In this document: positions 18,614 through 25,307 of the stretch, piece by piece | Numbering within the stretch: position 1 is the stretch's first letter | Layout of the letters: every line of letters starts with the position of its first letter | Source: Coemansia sp. RSA 1804 | Taxonomy: Eukaryota > Kickxellomycota > Kickxellomycetes > Kickxellales > Kickxellaceae | Assembly: GCA_027578815.1 (NCBI GenBank) | Contig: JANBTH010000225.1 | Coordinates: 1-25,307 of the forward strand | DNA: 25,307 nucleotides | Direction of reading: 5' to 3' | Made by a program: the position numbers and the translations under genes | Notes under the pieces: generated by a model | Seen by the model: only the letters and a program-made list of their open reading frames with translations | What the model was told of the DNA's origin: nothing | Database searches by the model: none

Positions 18614-20252
18614 ATGTCTCCTCAATCTGCCTTTCAATGCTTGCCGCTTCACATTGCCGAGACAATAGCTGCCTATTATGGCTCTCCATATGAGGGCAAT
18701 GGGTTTGCAAAACCGACAGCAAGAAGTAGAGCGTGGGCTACGCTGTACAATGTCAGCCACTCCTGGCGAGTGCTAGCTCTTCAATTCTTTCTTAACGAGG
18801 TTACTTTGAATATAAACCAGAATGGTGGTCCAGGGCATCTCAAATACCACAACAAACCCAATAATGTCAATGTGGGCTTTCTACATTACAGCTATGTTAA
18901 AGCTGTTGTAATTCAAATTACAAAGCAACCCTCTTTAACAGAAGAGAAGCTTATAAACTCCTTTATAGCGGCCTGGCCAGAAGGCAGTGTTTTTCCTTTT
19001 GCGCGCTTTTTGAAAATAGAATTGAGTGGTTTGCTAATCCACAAATCCGACAATTATAACAATATTAAAAACAGCTTGTTTTCTACGCTGTATCAGCGCA
19101 TTCAACTGGCAATGCCTAGAATACAAGAAATCTCAATTATTGGTGATAATCGATGGAGGATAATTGAGCTGCTATCTGTGCCATTTGGCAACACAAAATC
19201 AATTTCTACCAATTCAAGCAAAATCCAGCTAACTAGCAATTTTTATTTACCTGCTGCTGATACAGGATTACTGACGCACTTGCACTGCGGCCCCAGCTGT
19301 AATGATGCTGCATTCTGCCAGGTAATAAGAAAGTCCGCGTTGACATTAGAGTCGTTGGAATTTTATGAATCTCCCTCGCTAGATCTGACATCATTTGTTC
19401 TTGCTGAAAAAAAACAACCTAGTTACATTCCCTAGATTGCAAAAACTTTGCGCTTTTGGTTATAATATTCCAGATGCAAAAGATAAAATTAAGGTAGACA
19501 GGTCGTTTACCCCATTTCCAGTTTTAAAGTATCTTAGATGGTCAGCGGCGTATGTATTTGAGGATGATACTCTGTTTCGTGGAAACAATAGCACTCTGGA
19601 GTATTTAGATATTAAACTGGATTCTGAGCTTGCTTATCTTCTAGACCGGCACATGGTTTTTTCGGGCGGCAAATATCCGCAGCTTCGTCATTCTTTGCTT
19701 TGGAAGATAGTAAGTAGCGAATTATTTGGGCCAGAACGCGATATATTTGAAAAACTTGCAGTAAGCACTATAGGGCCATCAACCAAATACTTTTCATGCA
19801 ATACTAGCCGTCTAAAATATATTAACGACGCAATGGCAAAAACACCATATATGAACGGTATTAAAGTGCTTAGTCTATCTGGTTTTAAAGGAACGCTGCG
19901 CAATCTTTTAGATATTATACAACATTTGCCAAATATGACAAAACTTGAATGCTCCGTAGATAATGTAAATTATGACCCTAGTAATGAACAGTTTAAAAAT
20001 TCCATCGACAATTATTGCAAGAAATTATATCCACTAAGCAAATCTCTGCGATGCTGGAAGGTTCAAATAAAATCTAGAGATAGTGCAAACTTTGTAGCAC
20101 TTTCAGCGTTGGCGCTTGCTATCTTGTGTCCTAATTTTGAATGGGCGCATGTTTCACCAGGGCATAGAAAAGAGTGTAGGCGCAGTATTAAGAATTTTGT
20201 TGAACGCGGGTTATTTGACGACCATATTGACAGAATAAAGTATATTTTTTGA
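18614..20252 (+). pseudogene. F-box/LRR-like protein gene with a single frameshift
   Basis: Two overlapping plus-strand frames, 18614-19435 and the +1 frame continuing to 20252, together make one protein of about 545 aa. The switch falls at an A8 run (19407-19414): with seven A instead of eight, the whole 18614-20252 span would be one continuous frame. The N-terminus (MSPQSAFQCLPLHIAETIAAY, then W-x-x-LYNVSHSWRVLAL) is F-box-like. The second half has leucine-rich-repeat-like stretches (FPVLKYLRWSAAYVFEDDTLFRGNNSTLE in two parts). As I recall, this architecture marks a family with very many members in Coemansia and relatives, probably substrate adaptors of SCF ubiquitin ligases. The gene is more AT-rich than its neighbours. 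A sequencing or assembly error in the homopolymer, a real recent pseudogene, or slippage are all open. No intron restores the frame: the nearest acceptor, at 19435, gives the wrong phase. Confidence 0.72.
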
Positions 20253-20642
20253 AGGCAATGTCAAAAAGGTAGCAAAAATATAACATAACATTTCTTTATG
20301 TTTTCTTTATTACACATACAATATGCTATTATGTTAGTCAGTCATTTTGATTATATGAATAAAAATATGTTGTAGCATTTGGTTGCCTTTTTAGTTTTGT
20401 CTACGTGTTGGTATTTGCTTTAATTTTGCAAAATGTAAATAAGTGCACGGGATTAAAGATCTAAACCCAAAACTACTAAAGTGTATTTGGTGAAGTATTT
20501 TTATTGCACTCAATTTTTATCCGCACTTCTTTGCTAAAAGATACAACTAATCGTATATGTCCGTTTTATTTCAATTATTTATATTATTCAGTCTAGAAGG
20601 TTTTAAAGTTTAAAAGTTGTTTGTACATAAATCATTTCTAAA
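20253..20642. other. AT-rich spacer between the F-box-like gene and VPS71
   Basis: 390 bp of AT-rich DNA with no gene. An AATAAA at 20358-20363, about 105 bp after the F-box-like stop, is a possible poly(A) signal for that gene. The rest should contain the VPS71 promoter; no specific element is distinguishable from the background composition. Confidence 0.45.
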
Positions 20643-21275
20643 ATGGCGTCAGATAAGTTACAGAGGCCACCACAACCAGTAGAAACCAGTAGAAAGCGCA
20701 CTAGAGATATGTTAAAAGGCAAGAACTGGGATGATGCGACGCTTGAGCAAAGACGTCGTGCGCGGCTTCAAAGGCTTGAGAGGGAGAACTACACTGCAAT
20801 TCCAGAGTTTGACAATCTTACAATAACCGTGGAAAGCGCAACTGAAGGATCAAGACGGCCTGGGAGACCGCGGTCTGTTCTTTCTCCAGCCAAACAAAAC
20901 ACATCGGCCATAGTTATCGGAACCGGTGATGAGGGTCTGAAGCGTGCGAATCGCAGAGAAACTCAGCTGTTGGCGTCCAGAAAGAAGACGCTTGCTGATA
21001 TTATAGATGAGGAAATGCAGCAAGCGTCGGCTATGTGTGCTCGCAGCGACTCAACAACCACGAGCAAATTGGTGAAAACATCAAACGTGTATTATTATAT
21101 GACATGCGTTGCAACACCAGCCCAAGGCCAGTCTCCAAGGTCCCCTGCACGACACTTTTGCTCAATATGCGGTTACAAGGGACTTTATACGTGTATTGAC
21201 TGTGGAATGCGATACTGTTCGCTTGCATGCAAGTCAACACATGCCGATACAAGGTGTCTTAAACATGTAATATAG
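20643..21275 (+). CDS. VPS71: HIT-type zinc-finger protein Vps71/Swc6 (ZNHIT1), SWR1 complex subunit
   Basis: A 210-aa nuclear protein. Vps71/ZNHIT1 is a subunit of the SWR1/SRCAP remodeller that deposits histone H2A.Z, and with Arp6 it helps hold the nucleosome. The C-terminal zf-HIT finger is complete: C173-x2-C176, C184-x2-C187, C192-x3-C196, H200-x4-C205, ending TRCLKHVI, very close to the ending of human ZNHIT1 (TRCLKWTV). The preceding YYMTCVATP matches the family's 'NYLTA' region. The N-terminal half carries the usual basic Arg-rich helix (about 35-50, EQRRRARLQRLERENY). RRPGRPRS (71-78) looks like a variant AT-hook, which is not typical for the family. No intron. It converges on the ABC transporter with only 69 bp between stop codons. 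Confidence 0.95.
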   Translation: MASDKLQRPPQPVETSRKRTRDMLKGKNWDDATLEQRRRARLQRLERENYTAIPEFDNLTITVESATEGSRRPGRPRSVLSPAKQNTSAIVIGTGDEGLKRANRRETQLLASRKKTLADIIDEEMQQASAMCARSDSTTTSKLVKTSNVYYYMTCVATPAQGQSPRSPARHFCSICGYKGLYTCIDCGMRYCSLACKSTHADTRCLKHVI

Positions 21276-21344
21276 TATAAAAGTAGACAGAAACTTTTCC
21301 ACAAAATATTATTTCAATTTGCTAAAAAAAAAACCGAATGGATT

Positions 21345-24300
21345 CTATGTGGTTGAGCTTTTGCTTAGCGCCTGCTCTAGAGTGTTCAATTCGCCGCTTA
21401 GGTTACAGAGACTGTAGAAATGGCTGTCTTTCCGCTGTAGCAGTCGTTTAGGAGTGTCAAACTCTACAACCTTCCCTTTGTCGAACACCAGAATACGGTC
21501 GTAGTCAATGATAGTGCGCAGTCTGTGCGCAATGCATAGCAACGTCGAGCTGCTAAACTCGGGGCCACGGATAGCGTTTTGCATGCTTTGGTCGGTTGCA
21601 AAATCTACAGATGCTGTTGCCTCGTCCAGCACAATTAATCTTGACTTGCGAACAAGCGCTCTAGCTAGCGCTACAAGTTGCCGTTGCCCAAGCGACAGAC
21701 TCTGGCCATTGCTGGTGATCTCATCGTTCAATGATTCAAAAACTGCAACGCTGGATCTCTGATTGTGCTGTTGCTTGAGAAGAAGCGTTCGCTGGAGTGC
21801 TGTAACAAGAGTATGATCGGGATAGTCATTAAAAGGGTCAAGATTGAATCGGATTGTGCCATTGAAAAGCACTGGATCTTGCGGAATAATTGTTATACTC
21901 TGTCGCAGCCTTTCCAGCCCTAACTCCAGTATGTTTACGCCATCCAGAACGATGCTTCCGCTTGTTGGTTCCACAAGTCTCAAAAGCATGCGTGATAACG
22001 TTGACTTCCCAGCACCGGTGCGCCCGACAATGCCAATTCGTTCTCCATGGCGGGCTTCAAACGTGATTCTACGCAGCACTGAGGTGTTTGCAGAATAGCC
22101 AGCAGTAACGTTGTTTAACAGAAGACTGCCAGAACTCGGCCATTCTGCTGGTATCTGACTGTCTTTGACTGTTTTTGAAGCAGGCTCTTGCTCGATAGCA
22201 ATGTACTGATTTACCCGCTCAACACAGTTTAACGAAAGCTCTAGATCGTTGTAGTTGGTGACAAGAGCCAGTGCATCGGACCAGTAGCTAGCAGAGTATA
22301 TGAGAATAAGTCCTGCCAGACCAACCCCTATTTTTCCAATCCCAAGAATCACAAACAATGCAGTGAAGAACGAAACCAGCGAGCTTGCAAACCCAAACCT
22401 TATACCAACCCATCTGCGTGTTGGGCGCAGAACAAAATCAGCACAAATGAACTCTGTGAGCCGCATTTTCATCTCGTCCATATACTCGCGTTGCATATTG
22501 AATGCGCGAATTGTGGAGCACCCAGGAATTATCTCACTATACAGGGATAGAATGGGTCCCATGCTAACTCCCTCAAGGCGCTTTGCCTCCCTCTGTGTGT
22601 GCATAAACCGCAGAGTGAAGTGAATATACGAAATCAGCACTAGAATACCGACGATGGCAAATGGCGGGATGACAGACGAGATGGCAATAAGTGAAACAAC
22701 AAGCGACAACAGAGAGCGCAAGGAATTAAACATAATCTCCATGAGGTCCTCGTCGATTACTTGCATATCCTTTGTGAACCTTGACATGATCCGACCAATA
22801 GGAGTTGTGTCTAGGACACGCGGTGTTGCATGGACAATTGCAAGAAGGAGATTGTTGTGCAAGATGGTTGATGCTTTGATGCCACATGCGTAGAAACAGA
22901 GAAGCGTCAAGGCACTGATAAAAGCGGCGGCCACTCCAATTGCAAGATATGTGGCAAGAAGTAGAAGCATGTCTGGCTGTATACTTGGCATTGCTGTGAT
23001 GGGATCGGCTGCGTTTTGGTCAATTCTCTGTATTCTGGTTGCAAGATAGTAATCCTTGTATATTATTAGCAGCTGTGTGGTAGTAGCACATACAAGACCT
23101 CCCACTACAAATTTCCATCCACCACAAGGAGCAAAGTATGCTTTCCATGTCTGCAGTGTCACCATTCCTTTTTCTCGAATCTCGTCTTTAATGATTCTCC
23201 CATGCTGATCTTGGTCGGCTATTCCTGATAAACGCTGTTCATTTAACTGGTCCTGCGTTGGCCGAATAGTGTCTTCTCCGCTGATGTAGATATTGGCATC
23301 TAGCAGATCCTCGGAACCAAAACCATCATTAACTGCGACTAGCTGCTGCGGAGTACCTTGGAACGAGATGCAGCCTAAATCCATTAGCACAACAAACTCA
23401 CAATAAGGCAAGCACATGGCCATGTGGTGAGTGACAAGGATCCTTGTACGGTTACACATGATACTGTCGCTACTTGCAAGACAATGAAGCAAGATGTGTC
23501 TTCCGGTATGTGCGTCCACGGCGGATAAGCAGTCGTCGATGAGCAGGATCTTTCTGCTCGAGTATACAGCGCGTGCCAAAGCTACTCTTTGCTTTTGTCC
23601 TCCCGAGAGCGTAATTCCACGCTCACCGATCTCTGTCAGATCACCAGCTGAAAACATGCAAAGATCGGGACGCAGTGCACACATTCCCAGCACCTTTTCA
23701 TACCGGTCTTGACAGTAGGGCTCACCAAATAGAATATTTTCACGGATCGATGTGTTGCGAATCCAAGGCTCTTGTGAAACATACGCTATTTGGCTTAGAC
23801 CATATCCAGAAACGCCAGTGAATGACGAGTCTTCTGGCATAGGTGCTATGGGAACACGCACTTTACCGTCAATAAGATTCATTTCGCCAACAAGAGCAGC
23901 AAGCAATGATGACTTTCCGCTTCCAGTTGGTCCTCCAACCAAAGATAGCTTGCCAACGGGAATGTCTAGGCTAATACTTTTCAATACAAACGGGGTATGA
24001 CGGTTGAGTGTAGATGAGTTGGAAGATGTTTGGACACAATCGGTATCAGTTGTCCCCCATGTCAACGTTGCACTGCGGAATCCAATTGAATCGTCGGCAG
24101 CCTCAAAGCGCACTCTATCCTCAAGCCTTTGAGGTTCTGGGTGGTTCAAGAACTGCTCAATGCGATTCAGGGAAACCAAAAAACTGGTTACACCATTCAT
24201 TATCGTAGGGAACGAGTCTACCGAGCGCTGGACGATCTTAAACACCGAGATGGCCGTAAACACCGTTTCAGCCTCGAGATTGCTGTAGATGCTGAACAAG

Positions 24301-25307
24301 TAGAACGATGCAAAGTTGATGAGAGGAAGCGAGCTGACGGTTAGCAGATTGATTGCTGACCAGAGTTTTACACGCTCCCATGTCTCTGAAAGCTGCCTTG
24401 CACGTTTTCTCCCAATGAGATCAACAAACCGTGTTCCCCACCCAAACAACTTTATGGACGAGATCCCTTGAACAATGTCTTTAGTCATTTCTATGCGCTG
24501 GTCGTTGAATATGCCAATGTTTATCTGAATCTTTCTGGCTCGAACAACCAATCGTTGCGATACCTGTACAACGACAACAAGAAGCATAGTGCCAAATAGC
24601 CCGGCAACTCCAAGCAGCTGGTACATGTAATACGCGCCAACCATTACCTTGACAGGGAGAACAAAGCATAGCTCTAGGATCGAAAGAAGCTTTGACCCCT
24701 GCGACATGTCTGCGGTGGCAATGTTGTATATTCTTCCATCGGAGTACTCACCTGAGCTGCCGCTTTCCTGCTTGCCAGAATAGGGCTTTCTCAAAAGAGT
24801 TTTCCGAGCAACGAGCTGGTACATGACATTGCGCACGTTCATATACATTCCACGCGATAGCCACAGCCGCTGCTGGCTGACAACAGTTGACAGTACGTTT
24901 GAGAGCAGCATCATCACAGGCAAAAAGTACCCATACCGCATGCCAATAGATGGGTCTTTGGTGTACTTGCTGACAAACCAGAGAAGCTGTTGCAAAAAGA
25001 ATGGATGAGTGTACTCGAGTAAAGCGCACAATGGATTGAGAACCGCCTGTAATAAAACCTCTCGCTTAAAGCCCATAACAAGGTTCCAAAACAGCTTTCT
25101 TTCCGTGCGCGAATGTTTGCTAAAACGCCTCCACGAATCGTCAGGAAGATACTTTTGAGGAGGTTCAATCAGGTCGCCCGTGTTTGGCTGGTGCTCTTTT
25201 CCCAGCTCCATAATATCGTCAACCCAGTTAAATAAGGCGTTGCTAAGCATAGAGCTTCCGGTCTCTGATGACGACTTTCGTGCTACTCTTTTCTTTGTAA
25301 GCTTGCG
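21345..25307 (-). CDS. ABCC/MRP-type ABC transporter, 5' end beyond the window
   Basis: At least 1320 codons. Numbers below count from the Met at 25250; the frame stays open 19 codons further upstream to the edge, so that Met is probably internal. The full core is present: TMD1 (about 55-365), NBD1 with Walker A GPTGSGKS (440-447), Q-loop SQEPWI, signature LSGGQ (548-552) and Walker B ILLIDD (568-573); TMD2 (about 713-1000); NBD2 with Walker A GRTGAGKST (1076-1084), signature LSLGQ (1185-1189), Walker B LIVLDE (1205-1210) and H-loop His1242. The Asp in place of the catalytic Glu in NBD1 is standard for ABCC proteins, so only the second composite site is predicted to hydrolyse well. Members export glutathione, glucuronide or metal conjugates at vacuolar or plasma membranes. 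Whether a TMD0 exists upstream cannot be seen, so Ycf1/Bpt1-type and Yor1-type identities remain open. Confidence 0.96.
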   Translation of the reverse strand, partial: RKLTKKRVARKSSSETGSSMLSNALFNWVDDIMELGKEHQPNTGDLIEPPQKYLPDDSWRRFSKHSRTERKLFWNLVMGFKREVLLQAVLNPLCALLEYTHPFFLQQLLWFVSKYTKDPSIGMRYGYFLPVMMLLSNVLSTVVSQQRLWLSRGMYMNVRNVMYQLVARKTLLRKPYSGKQESGSSGEYSDGRIYNIATADMSQGSKLLSILELCFVLPVKVMVGAYYMYQLLGVAGLFGTMLLVVVVQVSQRLVVRARKIQINIGIFNDQRIEMTKDIVQGISSIKLFGWGTRFVDLIGRKRARQLSETWERVKLWSAINLLTVSSLPLINFASFYLFSIYSNLEAETVFTAISVFKIVQRSVDSFPTIMNGVTSFLVSLNRIEQFLNHPEPQRLEDRVRFEAADDSIGFRSATLTWGTTDTDCVQTSSNSSTLNRHTPFVLKSISLDIPVGKLSLVGGPTGSGKSSLLAALVGEMNLIDGKVRVPIAPMPEDSSFTGVSGYGLSQIAYVSQEPWIRNTSIRENILFGEPYCQDRYEKVLGMCALRPDLCMFSAGDLTEIGERGITLSGGQKQRVALARAVYSSRKILLIDDCLSAVDAHTGRHILLHCLASSDSIMCNRTRILVTHHMAMCLPYCEFVVLMDLGCISFQGTPQQLVAVNDGFGSEDLLDANIYISGEDTIRPTQDQLNEQRLSGIADQDQHGRIIKDEIREKGMVTLQTWKAYFAPCGGWKFVVGGLVCATTTQLLIIYKDYYLATRIQRIDQNAADPITAMPSIQPDMLLLLATYLAIGVAAAFISALTLLCFYACGIKASTILHNNLLLAIVHATPRVLDTTPIGRIMSRFTKDMQVIDEDLMEIMFNSLRSLLSLVVSLIAISSVIPPFAIVGILVLISYIHFTLRFMHTQREAKRLEGVSMGPILSLYSEIIPGCSTIRAFNMQREYMDEMKMRLTEFICADFVLRPTRRWVGIRFGFASSLVSFFTALFVILGIGKIGVGLAGLILIYSASYWSDALALVTNYNDLELSLNCVERVNQYIAIEQEPASKTVKDSQIPAEWPSSGSLLLNNVTAGYSANTSVLRRITFEARHGERIGIVGRTGAGKSTLSRMLLRLVEPTSGSIVLDGVNILELGLERLRQSITIIPQDPVLFNGTIRFNLDPFNDYPDHTLVTALQRTLLLKQQHNQRSSVAVFESLNDEITSNGQSLSLGQRQLVALARALVRKSRLIVLDEATASVDFATDQSMQNAIRGPEFSSSTLLCIAHRLRTIIDYDRILVFDKGKVVEFDTPKRLLQRKDSHFYSLCNLSGELNTLEQALSKSSTT

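Noticed and set aside
19384..19435. A short intron explaining the F-box frameshift
   Set aside because: The only nearby acceptor (TAG ending at 19435) has no good donor, and the available GT gives the wrong reading phase.

Overview
The window looks like nuclear DNA from an early-diverging fungus, most likely Kickxellomycotina (the Coemansia/Linderina group). The proteins are typically fungal (RAM1, ATG27, DOP1, VPS71, an ABCC transporter). The F-box-like gene at 18.6-20.25 kb belongs, as I recall it, to a family greatly expanded in Kickxellales. Genes are nearly intron-free; one intron can be supported. Gene bodies are GC-balanced and the spacers are strongly AT-rich. The taxon is an inference that I could not test by search.

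Layout. 1-3376 is an AT-rich accessory stretch with no conserved gene. It holds two diverged copies of a segment of about 0.8-0.9 kb, both in the same orientation, at about 113-990 and 1482-2297. Each copy carries a related short basic ORF on the minus strand. Between and after the copies lie small GC-richer patches with hairpins and short ORFs. 3377-4669 (+) is the protein farnesyltransferase beta subunit. It converges on 4793-6964 (-), an unrecognised membrane-hairpin protein with a very long disordered proline/asparagine-rich tail. 7930-9330 (-) is a membrane-anchored multiple inositol polyphosphate phosphatase-like enzyme, and 9703-10578 (-) is ATG27. A 464-bp divergent intergenic region containing a 69-codon ORF separates ATG27 from DOP1 (11043-17994, +), a giant trafficking protein with one 136-bp intron near its 5' end. 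18614-20252 (+) is an F-box/LRR-like gene broken by a single-base frameshift in an A8 tract. 20643-21275 (+) is VPS71/ZNHIT1 of the SWR1 complex. It converges at 69 bp on a full two-domain ABCC (MRP-type) transporter, 21345-25307 (-), whose 5' end runs off the window.

The genes do not form one pathway. A loose theme is endomembrane biology: ATG27 and DOP1 both act in Golgi/endosome/vacuole trafficking, the phosphatase is predicted to face the lumen or exterior, the ABCC protein is a membrane exporter, and RAM1 lipidates membrane-targeted GTPases. No mobile element with a recognisable transposase, rRNA, convincing tRNA or CRISPR array was seen. The least explained parts are the duplicated segment at the left, the frameshifted F-box-like gene, and the hairpin-plus-disordered-tail protein.
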